Both the position numbers and the translations under genes were made by a program. Below are positions 1 through 9,290 of a stretch of DNA of 64,000 nucleotides, one piece after another. The first letter of the stretch is position 1, and each line of letters begins with the position of its first letter. Under the pieces are notes generated by a model. It saw only the letters and a program-made list of their open reading frames with translations, searched no databases and was not told the DNA's origin. The stretch spans positions 1,443,501 to 1,507,500 of the forward strand of contig AP017991.1 of assembly GCA_003609755.1 (NCBI GenBank), in the 5' to 3' direction. This stretch comes from Planktothrix agardhii NIES-204. GTDB lineage: Bacteria > Cyanobacteriota > Cyanobacteriia > Cyanobacteriales > Microcoleaceae.

Positions 1-788
1 CGTCCGGTGGCACAAAGTAGGGCATCTACGGTTATAGATTTTGAGTTTTTCCCCTTAAAAGACAACTTTAATCCAGCATCTGTTTTTTCAATTTTTTTAA
101 TTACTTTTTCGGTTAAGAATTGAATACCATGATTGGTCATGCCTTCTTGAATATTATTTCTAATATCTTCATCAAACCCATTTAAAATTAAATCTCGGCG
201 AATAATTTGGGTGACATCACTACCTAATCCTTTGAGAATACTAGCAAATTCCACCCCAATATAACCCCCACCCCAAACGGCAAATTTTTGAGGTTGTTCT
301 GGGAGTAAAAACATTTCCCGGGAAGTAATACTATGTTCAATACCAGGAATATCGGGTTTAACCGCTTCTCCTCCCACGGCAATTAAAATTTTATCGGCGG
401 TAATTTTTTTGTCTCCCACTTCTACCGTATGGGGATCAATAAATTTAGCATAACCAGAAATCAGTTCAACTCCAGCTTTTTCCAAAAAACTAATATGCAG
501 TTGACTTAACCGTTTAACTTCCGTATCAACAGCAGTAATTAATTTATTCCAATCAAATTTAGGTTCAACTTCTCCCCATCCGTAACCCTGAGCATATTCG
601 TACATATAGGAAAATTGAGAGGCATAAACCATTAATTTTTTAGGAACACAACCCCGAATTACACAGGTTCCTCCGACTAAATCATATTCAGCGATCGCCA
701 CTTTTGCCCCATAGGATGCCGCCCGTTTTGAAGAAGCTAATCCACCGGAACCTGCACCGATCACAAACAAATCATAATCATAACTCAT
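1..788 (-). CDS. gor: glutathione reductase, C-terminal part cut off by window edge
   Basis: Reduces glutathione disulfide with NADPH in the cytoplasm. Reading down from the ATG at 788 the protein begins MSYDYDLFVIGAGSGGLASS, an N-terminal FAD-binding Rossmann motif (GAGSGG, residues 11-16), followed by the redox disulfide motif GGTCVIRGCVPKK with Cys42 and Cys47. A second nucleotide-binding motif (VWGGGYIGVEF) follows at about residue 170. The 'GCVPKK' form and short N-terminus fit cyanobacterial glutathione reductase better than dihydrolipoamide dehydrogenase or mercuric reductase. About 262 of the expected roughly 450 residues are inside the window; the C-terminal half with the catalytic His-Glu pair lies beyond base 1. 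No frameshift seen. Confidence 0.9.
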   Translation of the reverse strand, partial: MSYDYDLFVIGAGSGGLASSKRAASYGAKVAIAEYDLVGGTCVIRGCVPKKLMVYASQFSYMYEYAQGYGWGEVEPKFDWNKLITAVDTEVKRLSQLHISFLEKAGVELISGYAKFIDPHTVEVGDKKITADKILIAVGGEAVKPDIPGIEHSITSREMFLLPEQPQKFAVWGGGYIGVEFASILKGLGSDVTQIIRRDLILNGFDEDIRNNIQEGMTNHGIQFLTEKVIKKIEKTDAGLKLSFKGKNSKSITVDALLCATG

Positions 789-869
789 AATCTAATTACC
801 TCTTTTATGACCCTTGAATATTAATCTGTTCAATCCAGTTTAAATTATAGGGGTTTTTCGTGCCGTTAT

Positions 870-962
870 AGAGAACGGGTAATGGGTAATGGGTAATGGG
901 TAATGGGTAATGGGTAATGGGTAATGGGTAATGGGGAATAGGTAATGGGGAATAGGTAATGG
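870..962. repeat. GGGTAAT heptamer tandem repeat
   Basis: About a dozen head-to-tail copies of the 7-mer GGGTAAT, the last ones alternating with GGGGAATAGGTAAT variants. It lies between gor and the RTX gene. A short array of the same heptamer on the other strand (TTACCCA units) lies at about 35311-35336. This is a typical cyanobacterial short tandem repeat; no function can be read from it. Confidence 0.9.
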
Positions 963-1054
963 GGAAGATATAAAATTTTTAATCAACAAGGGATAAAATA
1001 ATTTCTAAATTGGGTAGTCCTATAATATTGATGATCTAACTCAAATCAAACAAT

Positions 1055-1966
1055 ATGCAATCCATCTCATCAGAAACAGAATCCGTGAGCAACCAGTTAC
1101 CGAGACAAGTCGGGGAAGATATTTCCAGTATTCCGGTAATCTCCCAACCTTTAACCCCTGGAGATATGAAATCAGGGCTATTTTTATTAACGGAAAATGC
1201 CGATACCGTTGAAATTGCCCCCGGAGTCCTCGGAAGTAACCCCCTAGGGATCTCTAAATATCCCAATGGGTTAGCCGCCTTGGGGGGAGATGATTATGTT
1301 CGGGGCTCCACAGACTCAGAAGCAATGAGGGGAAATCAGGGAAATGACACCCTCGAAGGTCAAGGGGGAAATGATACCCTGTGGGGGGGTCAAGACTCCG
1401 ATGTGCTTTATGGGGGTACGGGGGATGATCTGCTCAGTGGTAATTTGGGCAATGATTATCTGTTTGGGGATGCAGATAATGATTTACTGCGAGGGGGTCA
1501 AGGGGAGGACGCCTTAGTCGGTGGGGCGGGAAATGATACCCTGATCGGTGATTTGGGCGTGGATCGGCTTTGGGGTAGTGAAGGTGCGGATGTATTTGTC
1601 CTACGCACCGATACCGCCACTCCTCCGCCAGTGGACTGTGGTTGCGGTAATGTTGATGGTCTCGACGAGATTACCTCTGATTTTATCCTCGATTACAATA
1701 GCGCCCAAGGGGATAGGATTGGGTTGACAGGAGGGTTAACGGCTAATGATATTGTATTAACTCAAAAAACCATTACCTATGGCGATCGCCGAGATTATGA
1801 TAGTAGTGGCCCTTTGCCTCTGGGTCAGATTAGAACTTTGGATTTTCAAATTGAATCAGCATCGGTGACAGTTATTACAGAAGCTAAAACCGGGAATGTT
1901 TTAGGTTTAGTGAAAGGAGTTTCTCCTGCACAACTTCAATTTGTCTCTTTTTCAGATAGTATTTAA
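1055..1966 (+). CDS. RTX (hemolysin-type calcium-binding repeat) protein
   Basis: A 303-residue protein whose middle (about residues 75-185) is a run of glycine/aspartate-rich nonapeptides such as GGQDSDVLYGGTGDDLL, GNLGNDYLFGDADNDLL and GGAGNDTLIGD, the calcium-binding beta-roll repeat of RTX proteins. These are normally exported in one step by type I secretion and fold outside the cell when they bind calcium. There is no N-terminal signal peptide, consistent with a C-terminal secretion signal. The C-terminal part, with a DFILDYNSAQGDRIGL segment, resembles the conserved tail of cyanobacterial RTX proteins. It is small for the family and has no recognisable enzyme domain. No HlyB/HlyD exporter genes are nearby. 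Specific role unknown. Confidence 0.8.
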   Translation: MQSISSETESVSNQLPRQVGEDISSIPVISQPLTPGDMKSGLFLLTENADTVEIAPGVLGSNPLGISKYPNGLAALGGDDYVRGSTDSEAMRGNQGNDTLEGQGGNDTLWGGQDSDVLYGGTGDDLLSGNLGNDYLFGDADNDLLRGGQGEDALVGGAGNDTLIGDLGVDRLWGSEGADVFVLRTDTATPPPVDCGCGNVDGLDEITSDFILDYNSAQGDRIGLTGGLTANDIVLTQKTITYGDRRDYDSSGPLPLGQIRTLDFQIESASVTVITEAKTGNVLGLVKGVSPAQLQFVSFSDSI

Positions 1967-2142
1967 GGGAACACCGGAACACCGGAACGCCGGATCTGGG
2001 AACACCGGAACACCGGATAATACTTCTGGCTGTTTCATATCAGTATTAAAATATTACAATCTTGACGCGGATTGATATATGAAACAGCCGGTGTTTACTT
2101 TTAAGCCGAAATCTTGGATATAACTCAAATAGGATTGCTATA
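1967..2142. repeat. degenerate copy of MITE-like family A with GGAACACC direct repeats
   Basis: Right after the RTX stop comes a short run of GGAACACC/GGAACGCC units. Next are two inverted pieces of the family A element (TTCTGGCTGTTTCATATCAGT, and later TGAAACAGCCGGTGTT), ending with the terminal motif AGGATTGCTATA at 2131-2142. This looks like a rearranged copy of the elements at 25682 and 26904. The remaining 2143-2497 holds no gene I can recognise. Confidence 0.6.
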
Positions 2143-2497
2143 AAATTGTTAGATTCAGTTTAACAATTCCGTTGCTAAATTTTCTGCTTTTGAATAAGTT
2201 ACCCAGTAGAGGATTGTTAAGTTTCTGATAATCACCGACTGAATTAGTACAGTTAATGACTAAAGTAACTCGTAAATTCAATAATTCTTGATTGTGTCTT
2301 TGACGAATCATCACGTCTACACGATCTGAATTTCAATTTGTTTGCATTGTAAGTGTATTGCAATTCATTTAAGCTGAATCCACCTCTACAGTTATTGATC
2401 TGAATGTTGACTTCTTTTGTTTTTCGTCGTTTCCAGCCTCTAATTTTATTCAGGAATTTTGCTTTTTTTATCGGCCAGAAACTTGGGCTTTATCTTT

Positions 2498-4027
2498 CTA
2501 ACTTCCGCCACTGCCCAAAACATATAAACTCAATAAAGTGCCACTATTCCATAATCCGTGCATGAACATTGGTGCTAATAAATTGCGCGATCGCGTATAC
2601 ACAAACCCCAGAACAATTCCTAACGTCATTAACGGCAAAATTTCCGAAACATTAAAATGCGCCACAGCAAAGAGAAATCCACTTAAAAGAATCGCACTTC
2701 CCAGGGGAAGATAACGGGTTAAAGATGGTAATAAAAATCCTCGAAACATAGTTTCTTCAAAGATCGGTGCCGCGATGGATGCAGTGATAAAAAATATCCC
2801 TAAAGCCACACTATCTCGACTTTCTAAAGCAATTGGTAATAAAGGATTACTGCCTCCCTGTCCATCCCAAAATTTCTGATTAATTAAAGACACTAAAATC
2901 ACCAAAGGTAAGGCGACTAAATATCCCCCCAAACCCCAAACAAACCAATTATCTTTGAGTTTGAAGGTAAACCAACCTTCTGGTAAGGGGAAATAGGATT
3001 TAATCGAGAAATATAAAACCGAAAATCCTCCTACCATTAATAATAGATAGGTGATTAAAATATAAACCGCTTGACTCCTGACATCAAAACTACTGGGTTG
3101 AAGATTTAAGCCTTGAAAAACCGCTCTTAAAGTTAGGGGAATAAAGAATTGCCCCAATAAAGAAAAACCCACTACAAAAACCTGTAAGATAATTTCCCCA
3201 TTCCAAGGAATTAACCAAGCCACATCTATATTAGTGGCTAAAACAGAATCTTTACCTTTGAAGATTAATTGAATCCCTAAAACAATGGCTAATAATAATC
3301 CCAGGATTAATCCTATACCGGGAATAGCACTAACAACCATTAACTTAAAAATTGCTTGTTCAGAGCGTTCCTGTTGTTGGGTTTCTAAAGTTACTAAGGC
3401 TTCTGGACGCTGTTGTAAAGTATAGAGTTTAACTAAGGCTTGATAACGAAACCAACCCTCTAAATAGTTTTGTAAAATTGGTTCGGCATCGGGCAATAAT
3501 CGGGCGGGAGTTTGCCATAATCCGATTAACACCTGTGCTGTTTTTGCGGTTTTGATTATACTATTTTTATCCCCGGATGCAGGAAGTTTTTCCGGGGTTG
3601 TTTCTACCAAAGTCTTCCAGGTTTCTATGGCTTGGTCAGTAGATCCTAACTGAGTTTTTAAAATCCCGATTCTCATTTGTAAATCTCGATTCAGTTGTTC
3701 TAATTCCTGTAAAGAACTTGCCGCTATTTGTTCATTATTTTCTTGAAATTTAGCTAAGTTTTTTGCAGCAGATTCTTGTACTTGTTGATATTGTTTAAGG
3801 GCTTCTTGTACCGGAGTTTTACCAATTAAATTATCGCGTAATATGATTGAATTATCGGCTTCTGTTCCCTTACCTTGCCATTGGGAAGCATGAAGCAGTA
3901 AATTGGTTTGATATAATTCTAAACGGCTTTGAATTTGGGGTTGAGTCCAACTATTGAGTAACGATAAACCCAAAAAGCTAATTGCTAATAAGGTTAAAAT
4001 TGCTAAAATCCAGCGTTTGGGTGTCAT
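2498..4027 (-). CDS. CPBP-family intramembrane glutamic endopeptidase
   Basis: Integral membrane protease of the CPBP (CAAX protease and bacteriocin-processing, Abi) family. The C-terminal half has several hydrophobic segments and the family signature EETMFRGFLLPSL, the Glu-Glu pair and Arg of the active site, followed by the second motif with a conserved His (FAVAHF) and a third (MFMHGLWN). The N-terminal half has one signal-anchor helix and a long Gln/Glu-rich predicted helical region (about residues 30-200), a layout seen in cyanobacterial members. I place the start at the ATG of MTPKRWILAILTLL (4027) because the 17 residues upstream are unlike the family and this leaves a normal divergent promoter gap to the next gene; 4078 is the alternative. 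Substrate unknown. Confidence 0.8.
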   Translation of the reverse strand: MTPKRWILAILTLLAISFLGLSLLNSWTQPQIQSRLELYQTNLLLHASQWQGKGTEADNSIILRDNLIGKTPVQEALKQYQQVQESAAKNLAKFQENNEQIAASSLQELEQLNRDLQMRIGILKTQLGSTDQAIETWKTLVETTPEKLPASGDKNSIIKTAKTAQVLIGLWQTPARLLPDAEPILQNYLEGWFRYQALVKLYTLQQRPEALVTLETQQQERSEQAIFKLMVVSAIPGIGLILGLLLAIVLGIQLIFKGKDSVLATNIDVAWLIPWNGEIILQVFVVGFSLLGQFFIPLTLRAVFQGLNLQPSSFDVRSQAVYILITYLLLMVGGFSVLYFSIKSYFPLPEGWFTFKLKDNWFVWGLGGYLVALPLVILVSLINQKFWDGQGGSNPLLPIALESRDSVALGIFFITASIAAPIFEETMFRGFLLPSLTRYLPLGSAILLSGFLFAVAHFNVSEILPLMTLGIVLGFVYTRSRNLLAPMFMHGLWNSGTLLSLYVLGSGGS

Positions 4028-4173
4028 GATTTCAAAACTTGAGAATAAAATATTGCCGAGTTGGAGCCATAGACTCAATATTTTAACCGATGCTGTCCGA
4101 AACGCGGTACAATCACATCTGGCTTAAATTCGGTTCAGTCCAGAGTCCAAAATTCCCACTCCTCAATTTAACA

Positions 4174-5532
4174 ATGACGACCCGTGTAATTCTTGTCCGT
4201 CATGGTCAAAGTACCTATAATGCCCAAAGTCGAATTCAAGGTCGCTTGGATGCCTCTGTTTTAACAGAGAAAGGTTCTGTGGCCGCTCAGAAAGTCGGTG
4301 ATGCCTTGAATGGTTTAAAGTTTGACGCTCTCTATTGCAGTCCCCTGCAACGGGCGAAACAAACAGCCCAAATCATCGTCACCTATCTGTCTGACCCCCC
4401 TAAAGTAGAGCCCAGCGACCTGTTAATGGAAATTGATCTTCCCCTGTGGGCGGGGATGGAACGTCAAGCGGTGATGGCACAGTTTCCCCAAGAGTATCAG
4501 ACCTGGCACGACTCGCCCCATGAGTTTTCGATGCTGGTTTCAACTCCTGAAGGAGAAAAACAACATTTTCCCGTATTAGCATTATTTGAACAGGCGAAAC
4601 AATTTTGGCGGGAAATTTTAGCCCGTCATCAAAATCAAACGGTTTTATTAGTAGCTCATAATGGAATTAATCGTTGTTTAATTGCGACGGCTTTAGGAAT
4701 TCAACCTCAATTTTATCAAAGTGTACAACAGTCTAACTGTGGGATTAGTATTTTGAATTTTACTAATATTATCCCCGGAGAATTACCGAAACCTGCGGAT
4801 GTACAGTTAGAGTCGATGAACTTAACAACCCACGTTTGTCATAAATTACCTTCTGTGCGTCCGGGTCATCAAGGGCCGCGATTATTATTAGTTAGACATG
4901 GGGAAACGGAATGGAACCGCATGGGTCAATTCCAGGGACAAATTGATGTTCCTTTGAATGATAATGGTCGAGAACAAGCTCGCAAAGCGGCGGAATTTCT
5001 CAAAGAAATTAAAATTGATTTTGCGGTAACGAGTCCCATGGCGCGTCCCAAGGAAACCGCAGAAATTATATTACAAAATCATCCGGGGATAGAGTTACAA
5101 TTAGAACCGGAATTTTGTGAAATTAGTCATGGTTTATGGGAAGGTAAATTTGAGGCGGAAATCGAACAATTTTACCCCGGATTATTAGGGGAATGGAAAA
5201 TAGCACCGCAAACGGTTCAAATGCCTGAAGGTGAGAATTTACAACAGGTTTGGCAACGTTCTTTAATTGCGTGGAAGCAGATTGTTGAAACCTATAATCA
5301 CCAAAATGTAACTATATTAGTGGTTGCCCATGATGCCATTAATAAAGCCCTTTTGTGTCAATTATTTAATCTGCCTCCGGATCATTTTTGGAACTTTAAA
5401 CAAGGTAATGGGGCGGTGACAGTAATTGATTATCCCCAAGGAATTGAGGGTTTACCTGTGTTACAAGCTGATAATATTACTAGCCATTTATCGGGTAGTA
5501 TTCTCGATAAAACGGCGGCGGGAGCGTTATAG
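4174..5532 (+). CDS. tandem two-domain histidine phosphatase (phosphoglycerate mutase-like)
   Basis: A protein of about 452 residues made of two histidine-phosphatase domains in series. Domain 1 starts at once with VILVRHGQSTYN (phospho-accepting His10); domain 2 begins about residue 236 with LLLVRHGETEWN (His242). Each domain also has the second conserved His region (LLVAHNGINRC and LVVAHDAINKA). Such duplicated proteins are common in cyanobacteria and are annotated phosphoglycerate mutase or phosphatase; whether it is a mutase, phosphoserine phosphatase or sugar phosphatase cannot be told from sequence. The start is the ATG at 4174, directly before the first RHG motif; an upstream in-frame ATG at 4090 would add 28 unconserved residues. 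Confidence 0.85.
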   Translation: MTTRVILVRHGQSTYNAQSRIQGRLDASVLTEKGSVAAQKVGDALNGLKFDALYCSPLQRAKQTAQIIVTYLSDPPKVEPSDLLMEIDLPLWAGMERQAVMAQFPQEYQTWHDSPHEFSMLVSTPEGEKQHFPVLALFEQAKQFWREILARHQNQTVLLVAHNGINRCLIATALGIQPQFYQSVQQSNCGISILNFTNIIPGELPKPADVQLESMNLTTHVCHKLPSVRPGHQGPRLLLVRHGETEWNRMGQFQGQIDVPLNDNGREQARKAAEFLKEIKIDFAVTSPMARPKETAEIILQNHPGIELQLEPEFCEISHGLWEGKFEAEIEQFYPGLLGEWKIAPQTVQMPEGENLQQVWQRSLIAWKQIVETYNHQNVTILVVAHDAINKALLCQLFNLPPDHFWNFKQGNGAVTVIDYPQGIEGLPVLQADNITSHLSGSILDKTAAGAL

Positions 5533-5544
5533 GTTGACTGTGTG

Positions 5545-5572
5545 GAGAGAGACGCGCCGTGGCACGTCTCTA
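5545..5572. repeat. GAGACG...CGTCTC palindromic repeat, copy 1
   Basis: A short imperfect palindrome, GAGAGACGCGCCGTGGCACG followed by TCTCTAC, lying between the phosphatase and dihydroorotase-like genes. Nearly the same unit recurs at 35394-35423 and 62165-62190. It could form a hairpin. It overlaps an in-frame GTG at 5559 that I reject as a gene start. Confidence 0.7.
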
Positions 5573-5606
5573 CTGCACCCTAAAACCAACACCTGATATA
5601 GCGAAT

Positions 5607-6962
5607 ATGAATTGTCAACTTTTAAAGCAAGTTCGTGTGATTGATCCGGTTTCTAAACGGGATCAAATTGCTGATATTTTAGTGATTGATGGTTATATTA
5701 AAACTATTGAATCTGAAATTAATGATTATCCTGAAAATACCATTATTATTAATAGTAAAGGGTTGATTTTAGGGCCGGGATTAGTTGATTTATATAGTCA
5801 GAGTGGGGAACCGGGATTTGAAGAAAGGGAAAACTTAAATTCTTTATTAAATGCTGCTGCTGCTGGAGGATTTACTCGATTAGGGATTTTACCTAATACT
5901 ATTCCAGCAATTGATAACCCGGCAACGGTGACATTATTACAACAACGATCTGAAAAAGTTGCTATTCTCAATTCTGAGTTTCAGCGTCCAAAATTATATC
6001 TTTGGGGCGCATTAACTCAAGATGTGGCGGGTCAACAAATGACGGAATTAAGTGAATTAGCGGATACTGGTGTTGTGGGTTTTGCTGATGGTAAACCTCT
6101 GGAAAATTTAGCGTTATTAAGAAGAATATTAGAATATTTAAAACCTTTAAATAAACCCTTGGCTTTATATGCTTGCGATCGCCAATTAGCGGTTAATGGA
6201 GTCATGCGAGAGGGGAATGATTCTATATTATGTGGTTTACCTGGAATTCCTCAATTTGCTGAAACCGCAGCTTTAGCCGCAATATTAGAATTAGTAGAAG
6301 TAACGGGAACTCCTATTCATATTATGCGGGTTTCTACGGCGCGAAGTGTAGAATTAATAGCCCAAGCTAAAGCTCGTAATTTACCAATTACCGCCAGTAC
6401 AACTTGGATACACTTATTATTAAATACCACATCTATTAATCGGATTTGGAATCAACCGTTAGAAGATCAAGATTCAACGATTATTCATGCTATTCCTCTC
6501 CCATACAACCCTAATTTAAGAGTAGATCCACCTTTAGGAAATCCATCGGATCAACAGGCTTTAATTCAAGGACTGGAAACGGGAATTATTGATGCGATCG
6601 CGATTGATCATACCCCCTATTGTTATGAAGAAAAAACCGTTGCCTTTGCCGACGCGCCGCCGGGTGTGATTGGGTTAGAATTAGCATTACCTCTATTATG
6701 GGAAACTTTTGTTGAGTCTGGGCGATGGTCAGCCTTAGATTTATGGGGATTTTTAAGTAGTAACCCGGCTATTTGTTTACAACAAACTCCCTATTCTATT
6801 CAACCGGATCAACCCGCAGAAATGATATTATTTGATCCTAAGACTTCTTGGGTTGTTAATACCAATACCCTCAAATCTCGCTCTATTAATACTCCCTGGT
6901 TAGGGCAAGAAATTACCGGGCTAGTGATCAAAACTTGGTCGCATGATGTTAGTATATCTTAG
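5607..6962 (+). CDS. dihydroorotase-family protein lacking the metal ligands (PyrC-like)
   Basis: Clearly homologous to type I dihydroorotase: the blocks GPGLVDLYSQSGEPGFE, AAAAGGFTRLGILPNT and IDAIAIDHTPYCYEEK align along the whole 451 residues. The residues that hold the two zinc ions and the substrate are changed. The normal HxH of D-L-H-x-H-L-R-E-P-G is Tyr63 and Gln65, with Gly67 for the substrate-binding Arg. The usual HAED block reads YACD, and the His before VST reads Arg. It is therefore probably catalytically dead, like the non-catalytic DHOase-like proteins that support aspartate transcarbamoylase in some bacteria; that role is inference. The start is the ATG at 5607, because the upstream GTG lies inside a dispersed repeat. 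It is commonly annotated as pyrC in cyanobacteria. Confidence 0.8.
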   Translation: MNCQLLKQVRVIDPVSKRDQIADILVIDGYIKTIESEINDYPENTIIINSKGLILGPGLVDLYSQSGEPGFEERENLNSLLNAAAAGGFTRLGILPNTIPAIDNPATVTLLQQRSEKVAILNSEFQRPKLYLWGALTQDVAGQQMTELSELADTGVVGFADGKPLENLALLRRILEYLKPLNKPLALYACDRQLAVNGVMREGNDSILCGLPGIPQFAETAALAAILELVEVTGTPIHIMRVSTARSVELIAQAKARNLPITASTTWIHLLLNTTSINRIWNQPLEDQDSTIIHAIPLPYNPNLRVDPPLGNPSDQQALIQGLETGIIDAIAIDHTPYCYEEKTVAFADAPPGVIGLELALPLLWETFVESGRWSALDLWGFLSSNPAICLQQTPYSIQPDQPAEMILFDPKTSWVVNTNTLKSRSINTPWLGQEITGLVIKTWSHDVSIS

Positions 6963-7020
6963 CCTGTGGTCACAAGAAACTAGACTCTAATTTAACATTT
7001 TTAAGTAAAAATAATTGACT

Positions 7021-8319
7021 GTGAAGACTCAAAAACGACCGATTGCTATAGATTTATTCGCGGGTGCGGGAGGTATGACCCTCGGTTTTGAACAGGCTGG
7101 ATTTGATGTTTTAGCCGCCGTGGAAATTGACCCAATTCATTGTGCTACCCATGAATATAATTTTCCCTTTTGGAAGGTGTTTTGTCAAGGCATTGAAACC
7201 CTGACAGGATTAGAAATTAGACAGGATTCTGATATTGGAAATAGAGAGATTGATGTGGTGTTTGGGGGGCCACCTTGTCAGGGTTTTTCGTTAATGGGAA
7301 AACGAGCTTTTGATGATCCTAGAAATAGTTTAATGTTTCATTTTATTCGGTTAGTTGATGAATTACAACCGAAATATTTTGTTTTAGAAAATGTTCCAGG
7401 TTTAACGGTGGGAAAACATCGACAATTTATTACTGAGATTATTGATAAACTGCAAAGTCAGGGTTATCAAGTCATAGAAAGCTATCAAGTCTTAAATGCT
7501 TCCTATTATGGTGTCCCTCAAGATCGATCACGTTTATTTATTCTAGGATCTCGAAAGGGTTTACCCCTACCTGGTTATCCTCAACCCGTGACAAAATCGC
7601 CAAAAGTTAATCCTAAAATTGATCATAATTTTAATAACTTGTCTCCCTGTCCGACGGTTTGGGATGCCATTGGAGATTTACCAACTATTGAACAATATCC
7701 TGAGTTATTCTTGAAAGATTATACCATAGCCGAATATCAAAAATCAAGTTTTTATGCTCAATTATTGCGGGGATTACTTGCGGTTAAGGATAATTTTTCC
7801 TATCCTAGAATTTTCGATCAAAATTTGTTAACTTGTAGTTTGCGATCGCGCCATTCTCCCACCTCTACCGCCCGATTTGAAGCCACGGAATGGGGAAAAA
7901 CCGAAAAAATTAGTCGATTTCATAAACTCGATCCTCAAGGTTTATGTAACACTTTAAGAGCCGGAACACCCAGTAACCGAGGCGCCTTTACTTCCCCCCG
8001 TCCAATTCATCCCTATACCCCTCGATGTATTACGGTAAGAGAAGCCGCCCGCTTACATTCCTATCCCGACTGGTTTAGATTTCAAGGGACAAAATGGCAC
8101 GGTTTTCGACAAGTTGGAAATTCTGTTCCGCCACTATTAGCTAAAGCTGTTGCTTCAGAAATTATCAAACTTTTGGGGATAATTCTCAGTCAACCAACGG
8201 AGAAGAAAAAATTAGGTGATGATGCGTTATTATATTTTAATATATCCCAAGCAGCAAAACGCTATAATGTTGATCCTAATATAATTGAGCCTAGAAAAAG
8301 AAAAAATCAGGGTAAATAA
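7021..8319 (+). CDS. orphan DNA (cytosine-5) methyltransferase
   Basis: C5-cytosine DNA methyltransferase with the standard ordered motifs: I (IDLFAGAGGMTLGFEQAGF), IV with the catalytic Cys (GGPPCQGFSLMG, Cys86), VI (FVLENVPG), VIII (YGVPQDRSRLFILG) and the C-terminal IX-X pair (RCITVREAARLHSYP, GFRQVGNSVPPLLA). The target-recognition region is about residues 240-330. There is no restriction endonuclease next to it, so it acts alone. Its close fit to the cyanobacterial family that methylates CGATCG, the core of HIP1, makes that specificity plausible, but that is inference. The start is uncertain: GTG at 7021 or TTG at 7015; no ATG is available. The C-terminus carries a basic tail of about 45 residues beyond motif X. 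Confidence 0.85.
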   Translation: MKTQKRPIAIDLFAGAGGMTLGFEQAGFDVLAAVEIDPIHCATHEYNFPFWKVFCQGIETLTGLEIRQDSDIGNREIDVVFGGPPCQGFSLMGKRAFDDPRNSLMFHFIRLVDELQPKYFVLENVPGLTVGKHRQFITEIIDKLQSQGYQVIESYQVLNASYYGVPQDRSRLFILGSRKGLPLPGYPQPVTKSPKVNPKIDHNFNNLSPCPTVWDAIGDLPTIEQYPELFLKDYTIAEYQKSSFYAQLLRGLLAVKDNFSYPRIFDQNLLTCSLRSRHSPTSTARFEATEWGKTEKISRFHKLDPQGLCNTLRAGTPSNRGAFTSPRPIHPYTPRCITVREAARLHSYPDWFRFQGTKWHGFRQVGNSVPPLLAKAVASEIIKLLGIILSQPTEKKKLGDDALLYFNISQAAKRYNVDPNIIEPRKRKNQGK

Positions 8320-8323
8320 TTGA

Positions 8324-8457
8324 TATAGCAATCCCCAATAGTTTATAATAACGTACAACTGACATGAAACAGCCAGAAGTATTATTTCTAAGCCCTGCGT
8401 GCACGGGGGGTTTGGGGGGGCTTATTCCCTTTTGCTCAAGAATTTAGAATTGCTATA
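8324..8457. repeat. MITE-like family A element, diverged copy
   Basis: Begins TATAGCAATCC and ends GAATTGCTATA as near-perfect terminal inverted repeats. The interior shares TGAAACAGCCAGAAGTATTA and GTGCACGGGGGGTTTGGGGG with the copies at 23359, 25682 and 26904. It has no coding capacity and lies between the methyltransferase and deoC. Confidence 0.75.
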
Positions 8458-8487
8458 AGCTGTTGTGCATTTAAACTGTATATTCCA

Positions 8488-8505
8488 GCGAGCGAGGACG
8501 CTCGC
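8488..8505. repeat. GCGAGCG/CGCTCGC palindrome
   Basis: A 7-bp perfect inverted repeat around AGGA, followed by CACTGCAT. A close relative (GCGAACG AGGA CGTTCGC) sits at 12150-12167 and a weaker one at 12202-12219, so this is a small dispersed palindrome. Confidence 0.6.
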
Positions 8506-8596
8506 ACTGCATAAGATTCAAGATTTCTGCATGACCAATTTAGATGCTGAACAGCTTATAATAGAATTAATGTCTAAATGAATTACAATCAATTCT

Positions 8597-9277
8597 ATGG
8601 CTAAATCTATTAATCCTAATGGATTAGATATTACTCCCTATATTGACCATACCTTACTGAATCAAACCGCAACACCGGAACAAATTCAACAGTGTTGTTA
8701 TGAAGCAGAAAGATATAAATTTGCTAGTGTTTGTGTGTTTCCCAGTTATGTTAAACTAGCAAAAGAACTACTGCAAGGAAAATCCACAAAATTATCTACA
8801 GTAATCGGATTTCCCACCGGGGCTACAACTTCCAAGGTGAAACTTTATGAAGCCCAGGAAGCGGTTGAAAATGGCGCGACGGAATTAGATGTGGTGATTA
8901 ATTTAAGTTGGTTGAAAATAGGAAAAACTGAAGAATTGCATCGAGAAATAGCAGAAATTTGTGAAGAAACCGGACAAACGGTTAAGGCAATTATTGAAAC
9001 CAGTGTACTAACAGAGGAGGAAAAATGTTTAGCGGTTGAGGTATTAATGGATACGGGAATTGCTTATATTAAAACCAGTACGGGATGGTATGGTGGGGCG
9101 ACAGTTGCAGATATTGAACTAATTAAATCCGTGACCAAAGGACGCATCGGAATTAAAGCCTCCGGCGGTATTAGTACATACCAACAAGCGGTGGATTTAA
9201 TTGTAGCAGGAGCCACTCGTTTAGGCACTTCTCGCGCCGTTGATATTTTAAAAACCGAAACCCAAAAAGAGAGTTAA
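8597..9277 (+). CDS. deoC: deoxyribose-phosphate aldolase
   Basis: Cleaves 2-deoxyribose-5-phosphate to glyceraldehyde-3-phosphate and acetaldehyde (deoxynucleoside catabolism). At 226 residues it is full length. It shows the family blocks [55 protein letters not shown] and [14 protein letters not shown], the last with the Schiff-base Lys, and then IGIKASGGI with the second catalytic Lys. The start follows the family's usual short N-terminus. recO follows after only 13 bp on the same strand, so the two are probably one transcript, an arrangement seen in other cyanobacteria. Confidence 0.96.
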   Translation: MAKSINPNGLDITPYIDHTLLNQTATPEQIQQCCYEAERYKFASVCVFPSYVKLAKELLQGKSTKLSTVIGFPTGATTSKVKLYEAQEAVENGATELDVVINLSWLKIGKTEELHREIAEICEETGQTVKAIIETSVLTEEEKCLAVEVLMDTGIAYIKTSTGWYGGATVADIELIKSVTKGRIGIKASGGISTYQQAVDLIVAGATRLGTSRAVDILKTETQKES

Positions 9278-9290
9278 TAGACAAGATTAA

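Noticed and set aside
5559-5606. Upstream GTG start for the dihydroorotase-like gene
   Set aside because: The added residues are coded by the GAGACG...CGTCTC dispersed palindrome and are not part of the family; the ATG at 5607 begins exactly where homology begins.
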